From positions 62,001 through 126,000 of the forward strand of contig NZ_JACABA010000006.1 of assembly GCF_013377015.1 (NCBI RefSeq): 64,000 nucleotides of DNA, given 5' to 3'. The position numbers and the translations under genes were made by a program. Shown here piece by piece: positions 1-7,713 of the stretch (the first letter of the stretch is position 1; every line of letters starts with the position of its first letter). This DNA comes from Rhodopseudomonas sp. (GTDB lineage Bacteria; Pseudomonadota; Alphaproteobacteria; Rhizobiales; Xanthobacteraceae). Below the pieces are notes generated by a model. The model saw nothing but the letters and a program-made list of their open reading frames with translations. It searched no databases and was not told the DNA's origin.

Positions 1-912
1 TGCCTCGCGATCCAGTTGCGTGACCGCGACCGCTACGATCCAGCGATGCAGGCGCTGGTCGAGCATCTCGACCTTCTGGCCAAGCGCGACATCGGCAATC
101 TACGCAAGATCTGCGGCGTCGACGACGAGGATCTCGCCGATATGATCGGCGAAATCCGCCATCTCGATCCGAAGCCCGGGCTGAAATTCGGATCGACCCG
201 GGTGCAGACCGTGGTGCCGGACGTCTATGTCCGGCCCGGGCAGGACGGCGGCTGGCAGGTCGAGCTGAACAGCGACACCTTGCCGAAGGTGCTGGTCAAT
301 CAAGTCTATTACTCCGAACTTTCGAAGACGATCCGCAAGGATGGCGACAAGTCGTATTTCACCGACTGCCTGCAGAATGCGACCTGGCTGGTTCGCGCGC
401 TGGATCAGCGCGCCCGCACCATCCTGAAGGTCGCTACCGAGATCGTGCGGCAGCAGGACGGCTTCTTCACCCAGGGCGTCTCGCACCTGCGGCCGCTGAA
501 TCTGAAAGCGGTCGCGGATGCGATCCAGATGCACGAATCGACAGTGTCGCGGGTTACCGCGAACAAATACATGGCGACCAACCGCGGCACCTTCGAGCTA
601 AAGTATTTCTTTACCGCATCGATCGCCTCCGCCGATGGCGGCGAAGCGCATTCGGCCGAAGCCGTCCGGCATCACATCAGGCAATTGATCGAGAACGAGA
701 ATCCGGCGATCATTCTGTCCGACGACACCATCGTGGAACGATTGCGCGAGGCCGGGATTGATATTGCGCGTCGGACCGTCGCGAAATATCGCGAAGCGAT
801 GCGAATCCCGTCGTCGGTGCAGCGTCGCCGCGACAAACAGAGTATGCTCGGTAATGCCCTTACGGCGCCGGCCACGGCTCAAGACCGGTCCCGCGACACC
901 GCTCCGGCTTGA
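1..912 (+). CDS. rpoN: RNA polymerase sigma-54 factor, C-terminal part (5' end outside window)
   Basis: Sigma-54 directs RNA polymerase to -24/-12 promoters and needs AAA+ enhancer-binding activators. The reading frame is open from the first base of the window, so the gene starts upstream; 303 residues are visible. They hold the end of the core-binding domain, the helix-turn-helix (LKAVADAIQMHESTVSRV) and the signature RpoN box ARRTVAKYRE near the C-terminus. About 30 residues follow the box, a poorly ordered tail. The following hpf and ptsN genes form the classic rpoN-hpf-ptsN neighbourhood of proteobacteria, which supports the call. The N-terminal activator-interacting region cannot be assessed. 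Confidence 0.97.
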   Translation, partial: CLAIQLRDRDRYDPAMQALVEHLDLLAKRDIGNLRKICGVDDEDLADMIGEIRHLDPKPGLKFGSTRVQTVVPDVYVRPGQDGGWQVELNSDTLPKVLVNQVYYSELSKTIRKDGDKSYFTDCLQNATWLVRALDQRARTILKVATEIVRQQDGFFTQGVSHLRPLNLKAVADAIQMHESTVSRVTANKYMATNRGTFELKYFFTASIASADGGEAHSAEAVRHHIRQLIENENPAIILSDDTIVERLREAGIDIARRTVAKYREAMRIPSSVQRRRDKQSMLGNALTAPATAQDRSRDTAPA

Positions 913-967
913 TTCCGACCCTTCCCTCTGAACAGTGTGACCTCCCCAAGACGAATCGAGGCATCCC

Positions 968-1579
968 ATGACCATCCGGGTCTCCGGCAAAAGCATCAGC
1001 GTCGGCGAAGCATTGCGCGGTCGCGTTAGCGAGCGCACAGAAGAGGTGCTGCGCAAATATTTCGACGGCAATTATTCCGGCCACATCACCCTCAGCAAGG
1101 ATGGGTTCGGCTTCCGCACCGACTGTGCGCTGCACCTTGATTCCGGGATCACGCTGGAAGCCGAATCGAACGCGGCGGACGCCTATGCCAGCGCCGATCA
1201 GGCGCTGCTGCAGATCGAAAAGCGGCTGCGCCGCTATAAGAGCCGGCTGAAGGATCGCTCCGCCCGCAAGTCTCACGCCGAAGCGGTGGCGATGGCCGAG
1301 CTGACGGCGCCGACGCTGGACGCACCGAGCTACGTGATCGAGGCCCCCGCCGGCGACGAGGAGCACGAGGAGGACGGTTACAACGCCGTCATCATCGCCG
1401 AGGCGACGACCTCGCTGAAGAGGCTTTCGGTCAGCGAGGCAGTGATGGAGCTGGATCTGACCGGCGCTCCGGTGATCGTGTTCCTCCATGGTGGCTCCGG
1501 CCGGGTCAACATCATCTACCGGCGGGCCGATGGCAATGTCGGGTGGATCGATCCGCCGACGGTCAACGCGGCGTCCTAG
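968..1579 (+). CDS. hpf: Ribosome hibernation promoting factor, long form
   Basis: This HPF/RaiA-type protein (203 aa) binds the 30S subunit in stationary phase. Long forms also pair ribosomes into 100S dimers. The N-terminal S30AE domain (residues 1-100, starting MTIRVSGKSISVG and ending in the basic KRLRRYKSRLKD stretch) is followed by a variable linker. A C-terminal domain at about 145-200 (RLSVSEAVMELDL to DGNVGWIDPP) marks the long form. It lies 55 bp after rpoN, as in many alphaproteobacteria, where it was historically called the sigma-54 modulation protein. Confidence 0.95.
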   Translation: MTIRVSGKSISVGEALRGRVSERTEEVLRKYFDGNYSGHITLSKDGFGFRTDCALHLDSGITLEAESNAADAYASADQALLQIEKRLRRYKSRLKDRSARKSHAEAVAMAELTAPTLDAPSYVIEAPAGDEEHEEDGYNAVIIAEATTSLKRLSVSEAVMELDLTGAPVIVFLHGGSGRVNIIYRRADGNVGWIDPPTVNAAS

Positions 1580-1845
1580 GCTGGGCGCTCCGGCCGGTCC
1601 CGCGAGATCGCCATTGACGCCCTCGCGGGGCTCTGCCTATGGTCCGCCGCCTTCGTCGCCGGGTGCCATGAGGCCCGATTTTGCCGCCGCGGGTACCGTG
1701 CTAGAATGCGCCAGGCCGATGATTTCAGGACTGTTTTCGGCCGGTTCGCCGGTATAGTTTTCGTTCTTCCTGATCCAACGCTTGACGCCGACCGCCCCGA
1801 CCCTATGTCACCCCCTGACGGCACTCTTCATCCTCGGAACGCCTC

Positions 1846-2307
1846 ATGACGATTACTGATCTGGTCGCGCCCGAGGCGATAATCCCGGCGTTGAAAGTTA
1901 TCAGCAAGAAGCAGGCGCTGCAGGAACTGGCCGCGCGTGCATCCGCGCTGACGGGCCAGAACGAGCGTTCGATTTTCGAGGTTTTGCTGCAGCGCGAGAA
2001 GCTCGGCACCACCGCGGTCGGCTACGGCGTCGCGATTCCCCATGGCAAGCTGCCGAAGCTGGAAAAGCTGTTCGGTCTGTTCGCCCGGCTAGAACGCCCG
2101 ATCGATTTCGAGGCGATGGATGGCCAGCCGGTCGACTTGGTATTTCTGCTGCTGGCGCCCGAGGGCGCCGGCGCCGATCACCTGAAGGCGCTGGCCCGGA
2201 TCGCCCGATTGCTGCGCGATCAGGACGTCGCCAAGAAGCTGCGCGCCTCGCGCGACGCCCAGGCGATCTATTCGGTCCTGGCGCTGCCGCCGGCCACCGC
2301 GGCGTAG
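1846..2307 (+). CDS. ptsN: PTS IIA-like nitrogen regulatory protein EIIA-Ntr
   Basis: This is a phosphoryl-accepting regulatory protein of the nitrogen PTS (PtsP-NPr-EIIANtr), which modulates potassium transport, nitrogen and carbon signalling rather than sugar uptake. The 153 aa match the usual length. The phosphorylated histidine sits in GVAIPHGKLP at about residue 66, the standard EIIA motif. The gene follows rpoN and hpf after a 266-bp spacer in which I see no gene, so it may have its own promoter. No PTS permease is nearby, as expected for the nitrogen branch. Confidence 0.95.
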   Translation: MTITDLVAPEAIIPALKVISKKQALQELAARASALTGQNERSIFEVLLQREKLGTTAVGYGVAIPHGKLPKLEKLFGLFARLERPIDFEAMDGQPVDLVFLLLAPEGAGADHLKALARIARLLRDQDVAKKLRASRDAQAIYSVLALPPATAA

Positions 2308-2374
2308 GCGTTCATCCCAATTCGATTGAGTTCGGATGGTCTTCGGCCTTGCTGGCGGTTGCTCTTACCATCCT

Positions 2375-2413
2375 CAACAAAAACGCGGGCCGCCTCAATC
2401 TGAGCGTCCCGCG
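2375..2413 (-). terminator. Intrinsic terminator of the hsp20-DUF1150 transcript
   Basis: On the minus strand a GC-rich hairpin with outer arms CGCGGG/CCCGCG (2408-2413 with 2384-2389) is followed by TTTTTGTTG. It lies about 30 bp after the DUF1150 stop codon. The 134-bp spacer between ptsN and DUF1150 holds nothing else recognisable. Confidence 0.7.
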
Positions 2414-2442
2414 CCTCGTAACTCGTGCCGCCTGCTCTGCGT

Positions 2443-2709
2443 TCAGTGAACGCTGACGGTCTGCAATTCCTGGCTCCAAGCGTTGGCGATCGCGGCTTCC
2501 CGGCTGTCGGTCAGCATGATCGGCGTGCCGTCGGCGGAGTGCAGCGCGAACAGCTTCAGGCCCGGCGCGATATGCGGCGCCTGGGGAAACAGCCCCGGCA
2601 CGTCTTCGGAGCGAATCTGCTTCACGTAGGCGATATGGCCCTCGCCCAGATGCGCCAGCGCCTCGGTGGTCAGGCTGGCATTCTCGTAGTTGGTACCTGC
2701 GTCAGTCAT
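2443..2709 (-). CDS. DUF1150 family protein
   Basis: This small soluble protein (88 aa) resembles the alphaproteobacterial DUF1150 family. It has no known catalytic motif, signal peptide or membrane segment. It follows the small heat shock gene by 50 bp on the same strand and ahead of a shared terminator, so the two are likely co-transcribed and DUF1150 may be heat-inducible. That pairing recurs in related genomes as far as I recall. The function is unknown; a role with Hsp20 is inference from position only. Confidence 0.85.
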   Translation of the reverse strand: MTDAGTNYENASLTTEALAHLGEGHIAYVKQIRSEDVPGLFPQAPHIAPGLKLFALHSADGTPIMLTDSREAAIANAWSQELQTVSVH

Positions 2710-2759
2710 GGTCTCGACTCCTCTGTCAGATTAAGCGGTCGAGTCCGCTACTCGTTCCA

Positions 2760-3185
2760 TTATTCGTGCTCATTGATAGCGATTGTCTTAACGATCCTTT
2801 CCGGCTCCGGCCGGGCCAGATCGATCGACAACAACCCGTTCTTCAGATCCGCACCCAGCACCAGCATCCCCTCCGCCAGCACGAAAGTGCGCTGGAAGTG
2901 GCGCGCGGCGATGCCGCGATGGATGTATTGCCGGGTCTTGTCGTCTTGCTGGCGACCGCGGATGACGAGCTGATTTTCCTCAATCGTTACATCGAGTTGA
3001 TCGCGAGTGAAGCCCGCCACTGCGAGCGTGATGCGCAACCGTTCGGGCTGGCCGTTGTTACGGTCGCAGCGCTCGATGTTGTAGGGAGGATAGCCGTCGG
3101 CACCTTTGACGACGCGATCGAGCGCACGCTCGATTTCGTCGAATCCCAACAGGAACGGACTGGACAACGAAGGAACACGAGACAT
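2760..3185 (-). CDS. Small heat shock protein, Hsp20/alpha-crystallin family
   Basis: This ATP-independent holdase chaperone (141 aa) keeps unfolding proteins soluble. The start MSRVPSLSSPFLLGFDEIER is typical of alphaproteobacterial class A sHsps such as IbpA/HspA. The alpha-crystallin domain spans about residues 35-125, with the ARHFQRTFVLAEG and GLLSIDL segments. I chose the ATG at 3185 over longer in-frame starts because it is preceded by GAGAGGA and matches the family's start. That ribosome binding site lies within a hairpin (listed separately), suggesting temperature-controlled translation. Confidence 0.95.
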   Translation of the reverse strand: MSRVPSLSSPFLLGFDEIERALDRVVKGADGYPPYNIERCDRNNGQPERLRITLAVAGFTRDQLDVTIEENQLVIRGRQQDDKTRQYIHRGIAARHFQRTFVLAEGMLVLGADLKNGLLSIDLARPEPERIVKTIAINEHE

Positions 3186-3231
3186 ACCAAAGTCCTCTCG
3201 AAGCGACTTTGAGGGGCCCTTACGGCGCCCC
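3186..3231 (-). promoter_or_regulatory. Candidate 5'-UTR RNA thermometer of hsp20
   Basis: In the mRNA, CAAAGTC (3211-3205) pairs perfectly with GACTTTG (3194-3188). The stem encloses a 10-base loop and ends two bases before the AUG. The Shine-Dalgarno GAGAGGA spans loop and 3' arm. A second hairpin (GGGGC 3231-3227 with GCCCC 3217-3213) lies just upstream. Multi-hairpin leaders that mask the ribosome binding site (ROSE elements) control sHsp genes in bradyrhizobia. The structure is seen; the function is inferred. Confidence 0.5.
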
Positions 3232-3338
3232 ATGGTGATCGGCGAACACTGCGCCCGTCGGTCAACAACCAATATGGGCATCAACCGGCGGGGGTTCAAG
3301 AAGGCAAGAAGCCTATCCCGGGGCCGCAGCCAAGGCTC

Positions 3339-4442
3339 TCACAGGTCGATCCGGCGACGGCCGTCGGCGCTGAACAGGTGCAATTTGTCGCGCGGCGCGG
3401 TGGCGACGATCCGCTCGCCGATTGCGGGCGCAATCTGGCCGGGGACGCGGACGATCACCTCGCCCGGCGGCAATTCGCCCGGCTTGCGGCTGATCGCCGG
3501 CTTGCCGTCGCGGTGGGCGCGCGCCCCGTAGATGAAGGTTTCCGGGCCGACCCGCTCGATCGCATCGACCATCAGTTCGAGCGCGAAGCCGCCGACGGTC
3601 TCGGAGGCGGGCAGGATCGACAGGTCTTCCGGCCGGATTCCCAGGATACCGGCCTCGGTTTCGCTGCGGCTGTCGCCGGCGAACTGGGCATGCAGCTCGG
3701 CGCCATCGAGCGGGATCAGGTTCATCGGCGGCGCGCCGATGAAGGAGGCGACGAAGGTGGTGGCGGGCTTCTGGTAGATTTCGAGCGGATTGCCGATCTG
3801 CTCGACGATGCCGCCATTCATCACCACCAGAATATCGGCCAGCGTCATCGCCTCGAGCTGGTCGTGGGTAACGTAGATCGCCGTGGTGGCGAGCCGGCGC
3901 TGCAATTTGCGGATCTCGACCCGCATCGCGATCCGCAGCTTGGCGTCCAGATTCGACAGCGGCTCGTCGAACAGAAACACCTTCGGCTGCCGGACGATGG
4001 CGCGGCCCATCGCGACACGTTGGCGCTGGCCGCCGGACAATTGCCGGGGCTTGCGATCCAGCATCGGCCCGATCTCGAGAATCCGCGCGGCTTCCTGGAC
4101 CCGGGTCTCGATCTCGGGCTTCGCCATGCCGCGATTACGAAGGCCATAGGCCATGTTGTTGTACACGGTCATGTGTGGATACAGCGCGTAGTTCTGGAAC
4201 ACCATCGCGATGTCGCGCTCGGCCGGCTCGATCTGGTTGACGATGCGCCCACCGATGTCGATTTCGCCCGAGGTGATGGTTTCCAGCCCGGCGACCATCC
4301 GCAGCAGCGTGGACTTGCCGCAGCCGGAAGGGCCGACCAGCACGCAGAATTGGCCGTCGCCGACCTCGAAATCGATGCCCTTGATGGCTTCGAAGCCGCC
4401 GGGATAGGTCTTGCGGACGTTGCGAAGAACGACGTTGGCCAT
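3339..4442 (-). CDS. ugpC: sn-glycerol-3-phosphate ABC transporter ATP-binding protein
   Basis: This is the ATPase of the Ugp importer, 367 aa, in the MalK/UgpC (CUT1) family. Visible are Walker [10 protein letters not shown] (about residue 37), the Q-loop [12 protein letters not shown], the signature [14 protein letters not shown], Walker [17 protein letters not shown] and the switch histidine in VTHDQ. A C-terminal OB-fold regulatory domain (about 240-367) carries GIRPEDL. The start codon directly abuts the ugpE stop. Gene order B-A-E-C and the solute-binding protein support glycerol-3-phosphate or glycerophosphodiester as substrate. Confidence 0.94.
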   Translation of the reverse strand: MANVVLRNVRKTYPGGFEAIKGIDFEVGDGQFCVLVGPSGCGKSTLLRMVAGLETITSGEIDIGGRIVNQIEPAERDIAMVFQNYALYPHMTVYNNMAYGLRNRGMAKPEIETRVQEAARILEIGPMLDRKPRQLSGGQRQRVAMGRAIVRQPKVFLFDEPLSNLDAKLRIAMRVEIRKLQRRLATTAIYVTHDQLEAMTLADILVVMNGGIVEQIGNPLEIYQKPATTFVASFIGAPPMNLIPLDGAELHAQFAGDSRSETEAGILGIRPEDLSILPASETVGGFALELMVDAIERVGPETFIYGARAHRDGKPAISRKPGELPPGEVIVRVPGQIAPAIGERIVATAPRDKLHLFSADGRRRIDL

Positions 4443-5291
4443 CTACTTTTCCGTTTCCACCAGACCGCGCACGAACAGCCGCTGCATGAACACCACAACG
4501 GCGATCGGCGGCAGCATCGCCAGCACCGCGGTGGCCATCGCCAGCTGCCACTCCGCCAATTCATCGGTGGTGGTCAGCATCTTCTTGATCCCGGTGACGA
4601 TGGTCTGCATCGAATCCTGGGTGGTGATCAGCAGCGGCCATAGATACTGATTCCAGCCATAGATGAACTGGATCACGAACAGCGCCGCGATGGTGGTGAC
4701 CGACAGCGGCAGCAGCGTATCGATGAAGAACCGGATCGGGCCGGCGCCGTCGATCCGGGAGGCTTCCAGCAATTCGTCCGGCACCGTCATGAAGAACTGC
4801 CGGAACAGCAGCGTGCCGGTGGCCGAGGCGATCAGCGGCAGGATCAGCCCGGCGTAGGTGTCGAGCATGTGCAGGTCGGCCATCACCTTGTAGGTCGGAT
4901 AGATCCGGACCTCGACCGGCAGCATCAGGGTGACGAAGATGATCCAGAATGCCGTCATCCGGAACGGAAAGCGAAAATACACCACCGCATAGGCGGAAAG
5001 AATCGAAATGAAGATCTTGCCGACCGCGATTCCGGTGGCGGAGATCAGCGAATTCATCAGCATGTGGCCGACCGGCTCGCGGCTGGTGCGGGAGCCGCCG
5101 ACGAACACCGCGCGGTAGTAGTTCTCCAGCGCGTGACCGCCGGGCAGCAGCGGCATGTTGCCGTTGACCACGGTGGCGGCGTCGTGCGTGGACGCGATGA
5201 CAGCGAGGTAGACCGGAAACGCGACGATGAACACGCCGAAGGTGAGGATGGCGTAGGCGATGATGTCGTTCCAGGGGCGATGCTCGACCAT
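4443..5291 (-). CDS. ugpE: sn-glycerol-3-phosphate ABC transporter permease UgpE
   Basis: This inner-membrane permease of the Ugp importer (282 aa) has six hydrophobic segments. The cytoplasmic coupling loop ELLEASRIDGAGPIRFF at about residue 180 is the EAA motif of binding-protein-dependent permeases. Its ATG overlaps the ugpA stop by one base (TGATG), indicating translational coupling. It pairs with UgpA to form the channel and with UgpC for energy. Confidence 0.93.
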   Translation of the reverse strand: MVEHRPWNDIIAYAILTFGVFIVAFPVYLAVIASTHDAATVVNGNMPLLPGGHALENYYRAVFVGGSRTSREPVGHMLMNSLISATGIAVGKIFISILSAYAVVYFRFPFRMTAFWIIFVTLMLPVEVRIYPTYKVMADLHMLDTYAGLILPLIASATGTLLFRQFFMTVPDELLEASRIDGAGPIRFFIDTLLPLSVTTIAALFVIQFIYGWNQYLWPLLITTQDSMQTIVTGIKKMLTTTDELAEWQLAMATAVLAMLPPIAVVVFMQRLFVRGLVETEK

Positions 5292-6172
5292 CAGTACTGC
5301 ACCCTGCGCTCGACATAGCGGAACTGGATCGCCGTCATCGCGATCACGATCACCATCAGCACGACCGATTGCGCCGCCGAGCCGCCGAGATCGCCGCCGA
5401 GCCGGCCGTCGGCATATACCTTGTACACCATGGTCGTGGTCGCCCCGGCCGGGCCGCCTCCGCTTACCGCGTCGATGATGCCGAAAGTGTCGAAGAACAC
5501 ATAGACGACGTTAACGACCAGCAGGAAGAAGGTGGTCGGAGACAGCAGCGGAAACACGATGGTCCAGAATCGTCGCATTGGACCGGCGCCGTCGATCGCG
5601 CCGGCCTCGATCACGCTCTTCGGGATCGCCTGCAGCCCGGCGAGAAAGAACAGGAAATTGTAGGAGATCTGCTTCCAGACCGCGGCCATCACCACCAGCG
5701 CCATGGCGTGGTCGCCGTTGAGCAGCGGGTTCCAGTCAAAGCCCATCGCGCGCAGCGGCCGCGCCAGCGTGCCCAGCGACGGATGGAACATGAAGATCCA
5801 CAGCACGCCGGCTACCGCGGGCGCCACCGCATAGGGCCAGATCATGAAAGTCTTGAACGCCGGCGCGGCCTTCAGGTTCTTGTCGGCCTGGGTCGCGAAC
5901 AACAGCGCGATGGAGAGCGACAACACCGCGACCAGCGATGAGAATACCGCGGTCGTCAGCATCGACTTGTAGTATTCCGGCTGCGCGAACAGCGTCTGGT
6001 AGTTTTCCAGGCCGATGAAATCGGACGACAGCCCGAACGCGTCCTCGCGCAGGAACGACTGCCACAGCGCCTGGCTGGCCGGCCAGTAGAAGAACAGGAA
6101 CGTAATGACGAGCTGCGGCACCAGCAGCAGATAGGGAAGCAGCCTGCCTTTGAAGTACGCGGATTTTTCCAT
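5291..6172 (-). CDS. ugpA: sn-glycerol-3-phosphate ABC transporter permease UgpA
   Basis: This is the second membrane component of the importer, 293 aa. The N-terminal segment [20 protein letters not shown] forms the first membrane helix, and the EAA loop is [17 protein letters not shown]. Six membrane segments fit the MalF/UgpA type. It follows ugpB after a 70-bp gap that contains a perfect 12-bp hairpin, and it is coupled to ugpE. Confidence 0.93.
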   Translation of the reverse strand: MEKSAYFKGRLLPYLLLVPQLVITFLFFYWPASQALWQSFLREDAFGLSSDFIGLENYQTLFAQPEYYKSMLTTAVFSSLVAVLSLSIALLFATQADKNLKAAPAFKTFMIWPYAVAPAVAGVLWIFMFHPSLGTLARPLRAMGFDWNPLLNGDHAMALVVMAAVWKQISYNFLFFLAGLQAIPKSVIEAGAIDGAGPMRRFWTIVFPLLSPTTFFLLVVNVVYVFFDTFGIIDAVSGGGPAGATTTMVYKVYADGRLGGDLGGSAAQSVVLMVIVIAMTAIQFRYVERRVQY

Positions 6173-6207
6173 TCAGGGCGTCATGATGTTCCGCGGGATG
6201 CAACAAC

Positions 6208-6235
6208 GGCCCCCTCTCCGTCGGGAGAGGGGGCC
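6208..6235 (-). promoter_or_regulatory. Intercistronic hairpin between ugpB and ugpA
   Basis: A perfect 12-bp stem (6208-6219 with 6224-6235, GTCG loop) lies just after ugpB and before ugpA, without a downstream T-run. Such hairpins commonly stabilise the binding-protein mRNA or partly attenuate transcription, so more binding protein than permease is made. The structure is seen; the role is inferred. Confidence 0.5.
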
Positions 6236-6242
6236 CGATGAA

Positions 6243-7556
6243 CTATTTCGCGGTCTTCTCGAAGGCCCGCAAAATGGCGTCGCCGCGCGCCACGGCGGCG
6301 TCGAGCGCCTCCTTGGCGGTCTTCTTGCCGGCCAGCGCCGCTTCGATTTCTTCAGCCCACAGGTCGCGCATCTGCACCATGTTGCCGAACCGCAGGCCGC
6401 GCGAATTTTCGGTCGGTTCCTTGTTGGTCAGCTCCTTCAGCGGCGTCTGCAGTACCGGGTTCTTTTCATAGAAACCGTCAGCTTTGGTTTTCTCGTACGC
6501 CGCCTTGGTGATCGGCAGATAGCCGGATTCCTGGTGCAGCTTGGCCTGCCGGTTAGTGTCGGACAGGAAGGTGAAGAATTTGGCGACGCCCTTGTATTCC
6601 TCGGGCTTCTTGCCGCCCATCACCCACAGCGAAGCGCCGCCGATGATCGAGTTCTGCGGAGCGCCGGCGACGTCCGGGTAATACGGCATCGGCGCCGAGG
6701 TGAAATCGAACTTCGCGGTGCCCTTGGCGGTGCCGTAGTAGCCCGACGAGGTCAGGAAGATCGCGCATTCGCCGGAGCCGAAGCGGGCTTCGCCCGCGTT
6801 GGCGCGACCGCCATAGTCGTAGGTCTTGTCCTTCTGCAGGTCGATCAGGTTCTGCAGATGCTTGACGTGCAGCGGCGAGTTGAACTTCAGCTCGGTGTCG
6901 AAGCCGTCGAGGCCGTTGCCCTTGGTGCCGATCGCCACGTTGTGCCAGGCCGAGAACTGCTCGATATGCGCCCAGGTGGCCCAGGCATTCGAGAAGCCGC
7001 AGGTGTCGTGGCCCGCCGCCTTCAGCTTCTTGGCGGCGTCGAACACCTCCGGCCAGGTCTTCGGAATGTCGGTGACCCCGGCCTTCTTCAACTCGTCCTT
7101 GTTGATCCACATCACCATCGACGAGGAGTTGAAGGGAAACGACAGCATCTCTCCCTTCGAGGTCGAATAATAGCCGGTGATCGCCGGGAGATAGGCCTTC
7201 GGATCGAACTTCTCGCCGGCGTCCGCCATCAGCTTGTAGACCGGCTTGATCGCGCCGGTGGCGCTCATCATGGTCGCGGTACCGACTTCGAACACCTGGA
7301 TGATGTGCGGCGCATTGCCGGCGCGGAACGCCGCGATGCCGGCATTCATGGTGTCGGCATAGCCGCCCTTGAACGACGGGACGACCTTGTACTCGCTCTG
7401 CGAGGCGTTGAATTCGTCGGCCAGCTTATTGACGATGTCGTTGTTGCCGCCGGTCATGGCGTGCCACCAGTTCAGCTCGGTCACCGCATGCGCGGGGGAG
7501 GCGAGCGCCAGCGTTGTCGCCAGAGTCGCAGCAAGGCCGAAATGTCGAAGAGCCAT
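6243..7556 (-). CDS. ugpB: sn-glycerol-3-phosphate-binding periplasmic protein
   Basis: This periplasmic solute-binding protein (437 aa) captures glycerol-3-phosphate for UgpAEC. A clear signal peptide, MALRHFGLAATLATTLALA followed by SPAHA, precedes the mature start VTELNWWHAM. Characteristic UgpB stretches are visible: GIAAFRAGNAPHIIQVFEVG, TATMMSATGAIKPV, NSIIGGASLWVMGGK and ESGYLPITKAAYE. The ATG at 7556 was chosen because it begins the signal peptide and follows GGGAGG; a longer in-frame extension is not needed. A Pho-box-like site lies about 55 bp upstream, consistent with phosphate-starvation control. Confidence 0.95.
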   Translation of the reverse strand: MALRHFGLAATLATTLALASPAHAVTELNWWHAMTGGNNDIVNKLADEFNASQSEYKVVPSFKGGYADTMNAGIAAFRAGNAPHIIQVFEVGTATMMSATGAIKPVYKLMADAGEKFDPKAYLPAITGYYSTSKGEMLSFPFNSSSMVMWINKDELKKAGVTDIPKTWPEVFDAAKKLKAAGHDTCGFSNAWATWAHIEQFSAWHNVAIGTKGNGLDGFDTELKFNSPLHVKHLQNLIDLQKDKTYDYGGRANAGEARFGSGECAIFLTSSGYYGTAKGTAKFDFTSAPMPYYPDVAGAPQNSIIGGASLWVMGGKKPEEYKGVAKFFTFLSDTNRQAKLHQESGYLPITKAAYEKTKADGFYEKNPVLQTPLKELTNKEPTENSRGLRFGNMVQMRDLWAEEIEAALAGKKTAKEALDAAVARGDAILRAFEKTAK

Positions 7557-7610
7557 CAAAAACCTCCCGGTTGGGCCGTCACCATCTTTGGCGCGCGTTA
7601 GCAGCGCGGG

Positions 7611-7628
7611 ATGACATGCAAATGACCG
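7611..7628 (-). promoter_or_regulatory. Pho-box-like PhoB binding site upstream of ugpB
   Basis: On the minus strand, CGGTCAT TTGC ATGTCAT gives two 7-base direct repeats with a 4-base spacer. This is the geometry of the PhoB box (consensus CTGTCAT-N4-CTGTCAT). It lies about 55 bp before the ugpB start. ugp operons are classic Pho regulon members, so the site makes sense, but it is a single imperfect match. Confidence 0.5.
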
Positions 7629-7713
7629 TATAAGCGACGCAATGCTAACGGGGAAGCGCGGGCTGTGGGAAGCGATAAAAAAGGTGGAGGAACGCGGCTC
7701 TGTGCGGGCTGCC

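Noticed and set aside
1580-1845. Small gene between hpf and ptsN
   Set aside because: Short open frames exist on both strands but none has a ribosome binding site or recognisable family; treated as promoter spacer.
3186-3300. Textbook ROSE element upstream of hsp20
   Set aside because: The leader does not show a recognisable ROSE core; only simple hairpins are seen, so it is reported as a candidate thermometer and not named ROSE.
3378-4643. 421-codon open frame antisense to ugpC
   Set aside because: Shadow of the ABC ATPase gene; no motif and no ribosome binding site in a sensible place.
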